Assembly: GCA_011800155.1 (NCBI GenBank)
Contig: CM022372.1
Location: 2,480,001 to 2,544,000 of the forward strand
Length of the DNA: 64,000 nt
Reading direction: 5' to 3'
Origin: Flammulina velutipes
Taxonomy: Eukaryota > Basidiomycota > Agaricomycetes > Agaricales > Physalacriaceae
Both the position numbers and the translations under genes were made by a program. Under the pieces are notes generated by a model, which worked only from the letters and a program-made list of their open reading frames with translations, did not search any database and was not told where the DNA came from. Numbering within the stretch: the first letter of the stretch is position 1; every line of letters starts with the position of its first letter. Below are positions 44,382 to 55,106 of the stretch, one piece after another.

Positions 44382-45055
44382 ATAGCTTGTGGTAGGTATT
44401 ACGGCTGATATCATCCATTTCACTGGAACCACCGTCCTGTCACAGCCCTGTAAACCGCATTTCTATAATAATGTAATACTCAGCATGGGCCCGTGGAACG
44501 GCCTTCGACGTTAACAAACCGTTTACGGATTGTTTCTCATGCGTCCCCAATGTCTGCGATTTTTGCGTCATATTAGCTAATGTTCTCACTGTCACATGAC
44601 GCTTTCATTTGTTGACTTCGACAAATTTCTGTCTCGTTCGCGTGGCGTTCATTTCGTACTTATCGATGTATGTTGGAATGGTTCCTCTCCAGTTGCTGTG
44701 AACCATTCTAATTCCTTTGCCGTTTCCCATATCGTTCTTTCAGAAATTCAGACATTGCTTCAAGCTGCTGCTGCTCCTCCCTTGAATCTGGTGTGTGTTG
44801 ATATGTCCTTCTCTGACACTTCATCGAGGTGTATGCACAGTAAAATGCCTTGACAACCTCCTCGAATACCTGAAAAGGTTCCAATTGGCAACAGACTCAT
44901 GCATGCTTGGGGAACCCGGGCCCGATGTGCTGAAGTGGGTGGAGTGTCAGGTGTGTATTGGACACGATAGAATGATAGATAACTAACTGTCTCTACTTAC
45001 AGAGCTGAGGAACTCTACGCAAAGGTAATCCTGGAAAACACATCACAAGGACTGA
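44382..45055. other. No gene recognised
   Basis: An 85-codon ORF at 44,596-44,853 (MTLSFVDFDKFLSRSRG) followed by a possible small exon has no recognisable domain and is not called. Confidence 0.4.
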
Positions 45056-45059
45056 CCTA

Positions 45060-45312
45060 ATTAGGGTTTTAAGGTCCGGTCCGGTTCGGTTTTTTGGTCA
45101 AAAATGACGAGACCGGTAACCGGGACCGGTCTTAAAATTTTGAAACTTCTATCCAGTTACAGTGGTCAAGACCGGTTAGACCGCGGGCCCGGTTTGACCG
45201 GTTCAGAACCAGTCAGACCTTGAAAACCGTTGGCTTTAACAGGGTTTGAACGAGTGACCTCAGGAGTATTGACACTTTTATAGTGCTTTAACAACTGAGC
45301 CACAAGGGAATT
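45060..45312 (-). mobile_element. tRNA-derived SINE-like sequence
   Basis: On the minus strand a Pol III head is readable: A box TGGCTCAGTTG (about 45,304-45,294) and B box GTTCAAACC (about 45,250-45,242). The acceptor strands (TCCCTTG and the 3' side) do not pair, so it is not a working tRNA gene. A non-tRNA body follows, rich in ACCGGT motifs, ending near ACCTTAAAACCCTAAT. Flanking duplications were not found by eye, so the ends are approximate. Confidence 0.55.
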
Positions 45313-45703
45313 ACTAGTACAGACTCAATATACATTAGATACCCTTACCTACTACCTTGGCCACAGTTGAAGATGACTATCTTCAACTTTCCCACGCCGC
45401 TAGTTTTTTTTGATAATGTGTGTTTAATGAATACAAACAACTTTTACTATTGACAATAGTGATAGAAAGCTAATGCTGACTTATTAAAATCAAAAAACTC
45501 GCGGAGACACGAGTCTTTTCAACTTTTTTGGACTTTGAGCTTGGTCCCAGGTCTGACCGGTCTAACCGGTCTTTTGCCGGTCTTTCAAAATCTCATCTAA
45601 GGTGTGAACTGGTAACCGTGACCGGTTCAAACCGGTGACCGGTTACGTGACGTGACGGTTACGTGACCGGTTCAGTTCGGTTCGGTCACCGGTCTTTTAC
45701 CGG
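45072..45703. repeat. Two ACCGGT-rich blocks around an AT-rich spacer
   Basis: ACCGGT and its variants (CCGGTT, GACCGG) recur many times in 45,072-45,225 and again in 45,545-45,703. The spacer includes a hairpin AGTTGAAGAT/ATCTTCAACT near 45,365-45,389. The first block is also the body of the SINE-like sequence. A diverged degenerate satellite or the two arms of an unknown element. Confidence 0.6.
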
Positions 45704-47420
45704 TGATGCGCATTGTATTAATGCAAGTACGAAAGACCCCAAAATTTGCGATTCTAAGAAGCATTCTTAGTGATAGAACGAACCTATGAGTACAAGAACC
45801 TCTAGTTACAGACCGAAACGCGTATACGATACAGTGTAAGGAGTTTCCGTGGTACGACCGGAAAACTCCTAAGATTCGTCGGAAAAGCGCCACACGCTGA
45901 AGGGCGTGTAGGTATAGCCAAACCACACATGACGATCTTGAATATCATCATCAAAAGTACCCCGATGGAGACATCGTGATCAAATACACTTGAACGCGCG
46001 AAACTCCGAAATACTTAACGGAATTCGGCGAGTTACCCTTACACAAGGAAACTCTACATAAAGAGACGCAACGCCAGCAAGCAGTTAAACGCTGGCTGGA
46101 CTAGCAAACCAAATGTTCATACTACTCAGACGTCGGGATATTACATAGGAGACTCAGGAGTCAGGGTAACCTTTTAGGCTTTCAAAAGATACTGCTCGAT
46201 CACCGATCGACTTACTCCGGTGGACTGTTCCTGATCGATTCTCGGGATCCACAAGTAAATCGTTACAAGGACCTACAATACGAGTACTATCGACAACTCG
46301 TAAAGATACAACGATAGCTTTTCCGGAGTACTACCGGAAAAGTCCGAACACAATACTAAGAACACACTTGCGCGTCCAGTATACCAAACCTAGTCGGTAC
46401 TACTCGGACTCGTAGTGTGAAATAAGAATACGAACAAAGGCTAAGAGTTCCTGATAGACAGGACTCGGCCGCTAATAATAGTGGAAACGATGAAATAGTG
46501 GAGCTTCCAAGCACAAGGAACAACCTGGCGCCACTGCAAACCCAGTTACGGCGCCACCATTGGTTGGATTCAAAGCAAATAGAAGCCAGAACGAATAGGC
46601 AGCAATGCCAAGGGCACCATTAGAGGGATATTCCGTACATCCTATCGGAATATTCCCCGAACCAGCGGACTCGGTATTATATCCTTATTCAGACGTATAT
46701 AGAAAACACTATAAAGCTAGCTCGTTTGTACTATTTACAGGAGCTTACGCCCCCGTATCCGCAGCCCACAAGCCGTATATACTGGAGGAATAGACTCTAA
46801 GATTTAGTTAGAAAAAGAACCACTGTTTAGATAGGTGGAAATAAGAAACAGAACCAAAGATCTAAGAACTCATTGGAGCTACTTCCCATATTAAAGAAGT
46901 TGAAGCCAAGTCCTTTGCGATTCCAACGATCCGAGTTTCCGCGGGAAATTCCATCTAAAGAACCTACCAACTCTGGTTGGAGTCCCAAGTCCCATACAAG
47001 TGTGGTTCAGACTGTGCTAGGCTATCTATTCAGGCCCCGACTAGTTGTTGGAGAGTCCTGATTATACAGATAGATACCAGAGCTCCCGCTCCCTAGTGTG
47101 GTTGAAGGTTGTTGGCCTGGGAAGAGCCTCATTAGGTCTCTTTACACACATCCCAATCGGCCTGTGACTTAGTGGCAAACTAGAACTCAGTTTAAAGATC
47201 AGATCCCTGTTACCCCGTCGAACTAGTATAAGCATTTTGAGCAGAAGATAGAGAGAAACAGTCCCATAAAACAAAGATACAAAGAACAAGAACCCGTCCC
47301 GTACCACCTATTACAAAACGAACGATTGCTACTATAACGTGAAATCCCGCTATAAACATCGGACTTTCCCGCATCGCACCATTGACTTGTTAGTGTGTGT
47401 TTTGTGTGTGTTTTTGTGGC
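45704..47420. other. Upstream region of the plus-strand retroelement, possibly a long LTR
   Basis: No real gene. A 62-codon frame at 46,605-46,793 is not called. TATA-like stretches near 46,677-46,715 (TATATCC, TATATAG, CTATAAAG) and several TTCCG/CGGAA hairpins, for example 46,318-46,342. Confidence 0.4.
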
Positions 47421-47598
47421 GTTCTTCTACACTGCACATCATATTTTGGAGCCCACCGCGAGGGGTGATAAATTTGACTTAAACGATCCCTCTTATTGAG
47501 GTTCCTTGAGTTCTTCTACACTGCACATCATATTTTGGAGCCCACCGCGAGGGGTGATAAATTTGACTTAAACGATCCCTCTTATTGAGGTTCCTTGA
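47421..47598 (+). repeat. Perfect tandem duplication of an 89-bp leader segment
   Basis: 47,421-47,509 is repeated exactly as 47,510-47,598, followed by a short third start (GTTACTTCTACACC). Each unit holds TGGAGCCCACCGCGAGGGG, whose complement ends in CCA like a tRNA 3' end, so the candidate primer-binding site is duplicated. Confidence 0.85.
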
Positions 47599-48053
47599 GT
47601 TACTTCTACACCTACTTCAAAATTGCACGAAAGCCCAAAGCCAGTAACGCGAACCCCGCGCCTAGCCAAAGCTCAAACGATCAAGAACAAATCAGCCGTA
47701 GAGCTAACTTGGGTGAAAACTCAAGTGCTCCAGTTGAAAGAGAACTCCGACACGAAAGACCGCCTCCAGGCGCATTATTCGACGGAACTAAAGCTCAACG
47801 TTTAAAACACGTTCAGTCTCAAAAAGCCCAAGCAAATCCATCAACGGATACAGGCTACCCACCTGGATATATACTATCCACGATCCCTATTTTCCCTAGA
47901 CTACCTCGGATTATTCCGAGTCCTAGTCCTTTACCGAGTTTAACCCCCTCTCCCAACGAACTTCCTCAGTTCGATAACCTATTCCCAGTCACCCCGCATC
48001 CCTTTCTTGAATGATTAAGACAGTCGATTCCCCTTGGAAGACCATTATTCCCA

Positions 48054-49490
48054 ATGTCAGACCAAGGAGACAACGAAGATGGTGCAAGAAGACAGGAAAA
48101 TCCCGTGCCTCCAGCGGCAGCTGGTTATGTTAACCAGCTAAGCGCAGAGACACAAGAACAGATCGCTGGGAAATGTATGCCCGTTCCCGGTGCCAAAGAT
48201 ACACCAAGATTCAAAGGCGATAATATTAGGGACTTCCTAACTAGTTGCGAGTTCTTATTCTACGGCAGGGGCATCATGAGCCCTACAGCCCAAATCGAGA
48301 TAGCAACTTTGTATGTGGGATATGAAATTAGACGCCAATGGGCGGCTTTACCCGAATATTCAGCCGGAGATTGGCAAGCCTTCAAAAACGCAGTACAAAA
48401 ACTGTATAACAAAGGCGACCAAGATAAAGAGTTTACTCTTGAAGAAGTCGAAGAAGTCACTCGCCACTTTCGGGCAAGGCCGATCGCGACTAAGATGAGA
48501 TTGATGGAGTTCAGAAGAGAGGTAGTACACAAACTACAGTATCTAATCGATATTGGAGATGTTACTCAAAAGACGGTGTTGAATATGTTACAGTATTGCT
48601 TTGCTGGTCCAGCATGGGCAGCAATATACACCGACTTGCGGGTTTTACCGATCCCACCCAACAATCCTCTTGGACAAAGGTGGACCTTAGTTGACGTGGT
48701 TAGAGTAGCTGAAAAATACTTAGAAGAAGTGGAGACGTTCGGAGGAGCCCCTGTAGTTAATGGAGGTGCTACCAACGAGCGCGAGTTAGTAACACCCTCC
48801 ACTGCTCGAGTAAAGATTGAAGATATGCACGATCAAGTGGCCAGTATCAACTCACTCACGGATACCTTGAAGGCTTTGGAAAAAGCACGACAGGATGAAA
48901 TGAAAGAGATGGAGAAAGCCAGACAAGAAGATACTCGGAGGATGATGAACCTCATGGAACGGATGTCAACGGCCAGACAAGTTCAAGTACAGCAGTATCC
49001 CGCCCAACAAATGGGATACCCACAGTACATACAACAAAGTCAACAAGCGCCATATCCCGTGCAAAACTCGGGATCCTCCGCACCCAAAGGCTTAGTCCCT
49101 ATGCCTGCGAACTTCTTACCCCAACGCAGACCAGCTGCTGTGAACGGGAAGTGCTTCTTCTGTGACGAACCCGGACATTTCCTTATGGAATGCCCGGAAA
49201 AGAACAAACTAGAGAAGGAAGGCTGGATTTACAAACCAGCTAACTCGAACTGGTATTTCCTACGCAATAGAATTTCTCTTACACGAAACAAGAATGGACC
49301 TAATCCGCTCGAGCAAGTGGCAAAGTTCCAGAGGGAATCGGGATCTACTCTACCAGAAACGCCACAGGTGCAAGCATATGAAGGAATCCAACAGGAGGAC
49401 TTCTTTGCTCCATCTGGAACGATTGACACATCCATATACCAACAGCAGTCGATGGTCGATCCCGCGTATTCAAGGGAGGATTTTGATTAG
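48054..49490 (+). CDS. gag: Gag of the plus-strand retroelement
   Basis: 478 codons from ATG 48,054 (MSDQGDNEDGARRQENPVPP). Capsid-like region (DTPRFKGDNIRDFLTSCEFLF; IRRQWAALPEYSAGDWQAFK), a coiled coil (EKARQDEMKEMEKARQEDTR), a Gln-rich linker and one CCHC knuckle (CFFCDEPGHFLMEC). Upstream, an ATG-less frame in the same phase (47,595-48,014) is separated from it by a single TGA and 39 nt. Confidence 0.85.
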   Translation: MSDQGDNEDGARRQENPVPPAAAGYVNQLSAETQEQIAGKCMPVPGAKDTPRFKGDNIRDFLTSCEFLFYGRGIMSPTAQIEIATLYVGYEIRRQWAALPEYSAGDWQAFKNAVQKLYNKGDQDKEFTLEEVEEVTRHFRARPIATKMRLMEFRREVVHKLQYLIDIGDVTQKTVLNMLQYCFAGPAWAAIYTDLRVLPIPPNNPLGQRWTLVDVVRVAEKYLEEVETFGGAPVVNGGATNERELVTPSTARVKIEDMHDQVASINSLTDTLKALEKARQDEMKEMEKARQEDTRRMMNLMERMSTARQVQVQQYPAQQMGYPQYIQQSQQAPYPVQNSGSSAPKGLVPMPANFLPQRRPAAVNGKCFFCDEPGHFLMECPEKNKLEKEGWIYKPANSNWYFLRNRISLTRNKNGPNPLEQVAKFQRESGSTLPETPQVQAYEGIQQEDFFAPSGTIDTSIYQQQSMVDPAYSREDFD

Positions 49491-50695
49491 GCTCGAGGAC
49501 GGACGGAGGTTCGTCTGAAATACTGCGACAGCGAACCCTCCCTCCTGAGAGCCAAAATACTCAGCATCGTACAAGAAGTCATAGCGCGATAGAAAAGGAA
49601 AAACCAGAAGAGCCTGAACTAGTTGAACCACAAAAGAAGATACCTCAACCCAGAGGTCTAAGAATGGAAGTAGTGATCCCTACTCGACAGAAACAAGTAA
49701 AATTCGTGGAGCCACCAGTGGCGGAAATAGACGATAAAGAACCCGACTTGAGTGAGATACTTGAGGAGGTACTGGAAGGACCAGAACCAGTAGATAGTCG
49801 CAAGACTGAAGATAAACGGGAAAATCCCGCTAACGCCACGGAAGAAGCCGCAGTAAAGAAGGAAGTAGAAAAACATAAGAGCTACCAACGCATATCAAAG
49901 CTAAAGGATCTCCTTAGTCGGAATCCCGGATGGCGTTCTCTATGGAAGAAACTACTCCCCGAAGAACTGTTAGCGACTAACGAGGCTTGGCAGAAAGACC
50001 TGTTAGAAAACTTAAGAGCAAAGAACGTTAAGGTCAACCAGCAGACAGTTGAATCCGACGAAATCCCGGAATATCACGCAAGTGAAGATCCTATGTACTA
50101 CTCGATTAACTTACAAAATTCGAGTCAGCTACCTCTAGGATCAGTGGTATGCCATGATTTAGTCGAACAACTGTTTAACCATACGGGTTACGCTGGCCCA
50201 TACCAACTACCACGATCAAATGTTGCAGCTGAAAGTGCTGACCTTCAAACCCTATGGCCCACGATCTTTGGGGCCGGCAAGAAGGAAAGTCTACTTGATA
50301 GCGGGTCCCAAATTGTATCGATGTCGTTAAAAGCCGCGCTTGAATTAGGAATCCCATTCGATCCTTCATTCAACATTATTATGGAAAGCGCCGACAAAGG
50401 ACAAACCCGCACTGCAGGCTTAGCCAGAAACGTTGCATTTGACTTTGGTGGAATAACGTTCTATCTACAAGTTCATATCATCAGAGACCCTGCATACGAA
50501 GTCCTTTTAGGACGACCCTTTGATGTGATCTCGAGTATCAATACCACCACCCTTAAAGATGGTGCGGTCGTAGCGACTATAACAGATCCCAGCAATGGGA
50601 AGAAAATCACTTTGCCTACATACAAGAGAGGGCAAATGCCTAGGTATCAGCAACCCGTGGCTATACCGGTTTTTCTGCAACACTCGAGGAATTGA
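49487..50695 (+). CDS. Protease ORF of the plus-strand retroelement
   Basis: First ATG at 49,664, but the frame is open from 49,487, overlapping the gag stop codon, and is -1 relative to gag. Acidic N-terminal part, then LLDSGSQIVSMSLKAALELG (retroviral-type aspartic protease, DSG) and AYEVLLGRPFDVI. Ends with TGA 50,693-50,695, overlapping the pol frame. Confidence 0.8.
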   Translation, partial: LGSRTDGGSSEILRQRTLPPESQNTQHRTRSHSAIEKEKPEEPELVEPQKKIPQPRGLRMEVVIPTRQKQVKFVEPPVAEIDDKEPDLSEILEEVLEGPEPVDSRKTEDKRENPANATEEAAVKKEVEKHKSYQRISKLKDLLSRNPGWRSLWKKLLPEELLATNEAWQKDLLENLRAKNVKVNQQTVESDEIPEYHASEDPMYYSINLQNSSQLPLGSVVCHDLVEQLFNHTGYAGPYQLPRSNVAAESADLQTLWPTIFGAGKKESLLDSGSQIVSMSLKAALELGIPFDPSFNIIMESADKGQTRTAGLARNVAFDFGGITFYLQVHIIRDPAYEVLLGRPFDVISSINTTTLKDGAVVATITDPSNGKKITLPTYKRGQMPRYQQPVAIPVFLQHSRN

Positions 50696-53600
50696 TCGAG
50701 GATCAAGGAGAGGTTGCTCTAATCCTAAGTGATCAAGGGTCTCAGGGGATACATTTGGTGGAAACCTATGTGCCCGGAGATTCCCGGTCAACTTTCACAA
50801 CCGAAGCCGTTACGAACCTATACCTAAGAAAATCCACAGAGGGTATTCACAATGCAGTTAAACCCTTGCGCAATGAATATCAATACGAAGAACCGCCTGT
50901 AGCATACGATAGCACAGGAAGGGAATTTCCGGGGAATCCACGGAAAATTCCACGCAAGAAGATAGCGGGCTTCCATAAACATGGAAACCTGTCTAATACG
51001 ATAGAAACTTGGAGTCAGCCTTTAACAGACGATCAAAAGTATCCTCCAAGTTTTGAACAGGACTTAGCTAGCCATCAGTTGGATACAGCGAATATATTCT
51101 ACGACGTTCCCTCAGAACTAAGTAAAGTGTTTAGCAATCTAACGGTTACACTACCTCCTAAAGCATGGGGCTCAGAACAAGTCAAGTTCCTAGAGCAAGT
51201 CAAACAGAAAGCCGCTCCTGTACAAGTGTTAGCTTCGAAGAAATATAAGCCAGTGGCGTTGAAGGTCAAACCTCACTTAGGAACCTTACCAGATGAGTTC
51301 AGAATTGTGCGAAACATTGTAGGTGATCCCCTGGAGGGAATGCCTGTATTGAATCCCAATCCACCTAAGTTTCAACCCACCGGGCGATACACGGAAGAAC
51401 GAAGAGAACAAGTACAGAAGGACCATACCGGAAATTTCCTATGGCCTCAAGAACGAGATTTGATAGACGACCTCATGTGTAAGCAGAATGAAGGCTTTGC
51501 ATGGGAAGAATCAGAGAAGGGAAGATTCCGGGAAGACTTCTTCCCGCCAGTAGACATGCCAGTCATACCTCATGTACCGTGGGTACTAAGGCCAATCAAG
51601 ATTCCACCGGGAATCTTCAACGAAGTCTGCGCGATAATAAAGAACAAGCTGGACTCCGGCGTGTATGAGCCTTCGAACTCGTCATACAGGTCGCGTTGGT
51701 TCTGTGTAGTTAAGAAAGATGGCAAGAAACTTCGATTGGTCCATAGCTTAGAACCATTGAATGCAGTTACTATTGCGCATTCAGGCTTACCTCCCGCCAC
51801 CGAAGAACTAGCGGAAGCGTTTGCTGGAAGAGCTTGTGGGGGTACCCTAGATTTGTATGTAGGGTACGATGAACGACACCTAGCGGAAAAATCCAGAGAC
51901 ATGACAACGTTCTCTACTCCGTATGGGGCATTACGACTCAAGACCTTACCCATGGGTTGGACGAATTCAGTACCCATCTTCCACGAAGATGTTACTCATA
52001 TTCTCAAAGACGAAATACCAGCCTTTACTAGGCCTTACATAGACGATGTACCAGTTAGAGGGCCAGCTACTAGGTACCAAGATAAAGATGGCAATTACGA
52101 GACAATCCGTGAAAAAAACGGAATCCGCCGATTTGTGTGGGAACATATGATCAATATGAATAGGATCATACAACGCATGAAGTATTCGGGAGGGACCTTT
52201 TCTGGACATAAAGCTATCATTTGCGCGAACGAAACCGTAGTAGTAGGTCATACCTGTTGCTATGAGGGCCGTAAACCTGCAGAAGAACGAGTCAAAGTCA
52301 TATCAGATTGGGTACCTTGTGAATGCCTAAGAGACGTTCGTTCATTCCTTGGAACCGCAGGCGTTTTCCGAACGTTTGTGAAAGACTACTCTAAGAAAGC
52401 CCTGGCAATGACCAGGCTGACGAGAGATGGTGTGTTGTTTCATTGGGGAGAAGAAGAGCAAGCCTCGATGGACTCATTGAAGAGAGCCCTTGAGACAAGT
52501 CCCATGCTGAAGCCCTTGAACTATGATTGGGATACTCCGATTATATTATCGGTGGATACCTCTTATATGGCGGTAGGATTTTATCTTAGTCAAGAAGATC
52601 CTGAAGACCCTAAGAAACGCTACTACGCGAAGTTCCTATCGATTACCTTGGACGAACGTGAGGCTAGATACTCACAATCAAAGAGGGAATTATTCGGACT
52701 TCACCGCGCATTAATGGCGTGCAAGTACTATCTATTAGGTTGTCGAAAGCTGAAGGTAGAAGTCGATGCAAAGTACATTAAGGGAATGCTATCAAACATC
52801 GACTCCCTTACTAACGGGAACCTACAAAGATGGGCAGAAGAGATACTCATGTTCCACTTCACTTTGGTACATGTACCTGGAAAAGTCCATGGTCCGGACG
52901 GACTGAGTCGAAGGGTGCCTGCACCTGAAGACGTTATCATACCCCGTCCTCCAGGGGATGAAGAAGAAGACGAGCTGCCTAGCTTTGAGTATGAAGAACC
53001 TAACGACTTAGCGGACGAGGACAAGCCTCTCCCCTTCGAGGACTTCAAAGATGCTATAGATACTAAGACAGGTTACCTGCAAGGAGTACGGGAAATTCCC
53101 GTAAGTTTACCGGAAAACTCAGTGAACGACTTTGAGCAGCCCTCAGAAGAATACCGCGCTAGTCAGCTAGCAGCAATGGCGGTAGAAGACCTTGAGAAAT
53201 GGGTAGCAATTGATGAGTTTCCGGACTTAGAAAGGTCAAGTAGAGAAGCTCTATGGGAAACTCTCTTGCCACACGTTGAAGCTTGCCTACGCAACAGTGA
53301 ATATGAAACCGAAGAACTATCCACCAGACAACTATCAACGTTGAAGGACTGGGCGTCTAAGGATTTCTTCATTGCGGGTGGGAAGTTATACAAGAAGCAC
53401 AAAGAAAACAAGCACCGTTGCGTCCTCTTAGCAGGAAAACGGTTGCCAGTAGTGACTATAGTACATGATAAACATGGCCATAAAGGACAATACTCAGTTC
53501 GACAATTAGTTGGCAAGAGGTTCTGGTGGCCAGGCATGGAAGACGACATGAACTGGTTTGTTAAGACTTGTATTCTTTGCCAAAAACGACAGAAGATTAT

Positions 53601-54636
53601 CATCCATAAGGAACCTACGATTACACCAACACCAGGAATATTTGAGACTGCTTTTGTGGACACATTCCGAATGCCGAAATCAGGCGGGAAAAATCCGAAG
53701 ACCAAAAAGTATGACGGCTATAATGCTGTCACAGTGGCTCGATGTGGACTTAGTGGTTGGCCGGAAGCAAGGGCCTTGATCAACGAGAACGCGGATACTC
53801 TAGGAGACTGGCTCTTCGAAGATATCCTATGTCGTTGGGGATGTATAAAGCAGATCATAACAGATAATGGTCCTGCTATTAAGAAAGCGATGGTTCATAT
53901 TGAAGCCAAGTATGGAGTCAAGGGTATCCTTATTACGCCGTATAATAAACAGGCTAATGGGAAGGTCGAACATGGACATTGGGACATAAGACAATCCTTA
54001 TTCAAAGTCTGTAGGGGAAATCCCGAAGAATGGCCGGCATACCTACACGAAGTACTATGGGCAGAACGAATCACTGTTAAACGAACACTTGGACAGTCAC
54101 CGTTTTACGCGGTAACAGGATGTGAACCCATCCTACCGTTAGATATAAACGAGGTGACTTGGTTGGTTGATATTCCGGATTCCTTAGTGTCGCATTCAGA
54201 CTTGATAGCATTTCGTGCACAACAGCTCATTAAACACAAAGAAGATGTGAGACGTATGAAGCAAAGAGTCACAGACGCAAAGATTCGAGCAGCGGCTAAG
54301 TTCATGGAAGATCATAAAAACAGAATGCCATCTCACAAGTTCAAAACTGGTGAACTGGTATTAGTCCGAAATACTAGGATTGAAGAGGAACTTAATCACA
54401 AGTTCAAAGAACGATTCATGGGTCCATACGCCGTAGTATCGCGTACGACTGGTGGAAACTATGTCCTATGTGAGCTAGACGGATCCTTACTCAAAGATAA
54501 GATTGCGCAGTTTCGGGTTATTCCGTTTTATTCACGGAAAGACCCTAGCTTCTTAGGAGACTTGTTCTTCAAGAGACTACACATGATACGTGGCTCTGTA
54601 GGCAAAGTTATGGACGAATTAAACAAGAAAGCATGA
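50692..54636 (+). CDS. pol: Pol (RT, RNase H, integrase) of the plus-strand retroelement
   Basis: 1,314 codons; no ATG near the start. The frame is -1 relative to the protease ORF and opens at 50,644, so it is probably made by frameshifting. RT with SRWFCVVKKDGKKLRLVHSL, LPMGWTNSVPIFH and YIDDVPVRGP (about residue 449). RNase H about 615-740 (ILSVDTSYMAVGFYL; DGLSRR). Integrase with HHCC (HDKHGHKGQ ... CILCQ) and DDE (AFVDTFRM; ITDNGPAI; NGKVEHGHWD). Intact. No chromodomain. Confidence 0.9.
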   Translation: MIEDQGEVALILSDQGSQGIHLVETYVPGDSRSTFTTEAVTNLYLRKSTEGIHNAVKPLRNEYQYEEPPVAYDSTGREFPGNPRKIPRKKIAGFHKHGNLSNTIETWSQPLTDDQKYPPSFEQDLASHQLDTANIFYDVPSELSKVFSNLTVTLPPKAWGSEQVKFLEQVKQKAAPVQVLASKKYKPVALKVKPHLGTLPDEFRIVRNIVGDPLEGMPVLNPNPPKFQPTGRYTEERREQVQKDHTGNFLWPQERDLIDDLMCKQNEGFAWEESEKGRFREDFFPPVDMPVIPHVPWVLRPIKIPPGIFNEVCAIIKNKLDSGVYEPSNSSYRSRWFCVVKKDGKKLRLVHSLEPLNAVTIAHSGLPPATEELAEAFAGRACGGTLDLYVGYDERHLAEKSRDMTTFSTPYGALRLKTLPMGWTNSVPIFHEDVTHILKDEIPAFTRPYIDDVPVRGPATRYQDKDGNYETIREKNGIRRFVWEHMINMNRIIQRMKYSGGTFSGHKAIICANETVVVGHTCCYEGRKPAEERVKVISDWVPCECLRDVRSFLGTAGVFRTFVKDYSKKALAMTRLTRDGVLFHWGEEEQASMDSLKRALETSPMLKPLNYDWDTPIILSVDTSYMAVGFYLSQEDPEDPKKRYYAKFLSITLDEREARYSQSKRELFGLHRALMACKYYLLGCRKLKVEVDAKYIKGMLSNIDSLTNGNLQRWAEEILMFHFTLVHVPGKVHGPDGLSRRVPAPEDVIIPRPPGDEEEDELPSFEYEEPNDLADEDKPLPFEDFKDAIDTKTGYLQGVREIPVSLPENSVNDFEQPSEEYRASQLAAMAVEDLEKWVAIDEFPDLERSSREALWETLLPHVEACLRNSEYETEELSTRQLSTLKDWASKDFFIAGGKLYKKHKENKHRCVLLAGKRLPVVTIVHDKHGHKGQYSVRQLVGKRFWWPGMEDDMNWFVKTCILCQKRQKIIIHKEPTITPTPGIFETAFVDTFRMPKSGGKNPKTKKYDGYNAVTVARCGLSGWPEARALINENADTLGDWLFEDILCRWGCIKQIITDNGPAIKKAMVHIEAKYGVKGILITPYNKQANGKVEHGHWDIRQSLFKVCRGNPEEWPAYLHEVLWAERITVKRTLGQSPFYAVTGCEPILPLDINEVTWLVDIPDSLVSHSDLIAFRAQQLIKHKEDVRRMKQRVTDAKIRAAAKFMEDHKNRMPSHKFKTGELVLVRNTRIEEELNHKFKERFMGPYAVVSRTTGGNYVLCELDGSLLKDKIAQFRVIPFYSRKDPSFLGDLFFKRLHMIRGSVGKVMDELNKKA

Positions 54637-55106
54637 GCTGATGGTAGGGATACCATCATATAAAGCTTGTGGGGGATATAGAGGTATTCCCGAATAACGA
54701 ACGGAATTTACCAGGAATTTTCGATTTTACTTGGTACATACAAACGATACGTTCAAAATGTATTATCATTAAGAACAAAGATAGTATAGCAGTAACGTTA
54801 AAGATATACTGCATACGAACCGTACAAATGATGAATATCTTTCCTTTAGAAAAAGGTACCATTCCGATGCGGGGTTGGGGAAATTCCCCACAATCTAAGA
54901 TAAGATTCCGAAGAGCTAGACTCATCAGAAACGGAATGGCACTTTCCGTTTTCGGAATTGATCGAGGATCATCGGACCGGTTCCGTGATGGTGAACTTAA
55001 AGAGAAAATTTGAGAAAAACGAACTCATACTTCAACCACCATCGCAGCGACGCGACTCTGCCAAAACGCGACATAGATCGACGCGACAACGGTTCATTCG
55101 AGTACA

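Noticed and set aside
44596..44853. 85-codon ORF in the repeat-rich stretch
   Set aside because: No recognisable domain and no continuation through a credible intron.
45240..45312. Functional tRNA gene on the minus strand
   Set aside because: A and B boxes are present, but the 5' and 3' acceptor strands do not pair and the anticodon arm is unclear; a SINE head or tRNA relic fits better.
47421..47598. CRISPR-like array or LTR
   Set aside because: Only two directly abutting identical 89-bp units without spacers, in a eukaryotic retroelement leader; a simple tandem duplication.
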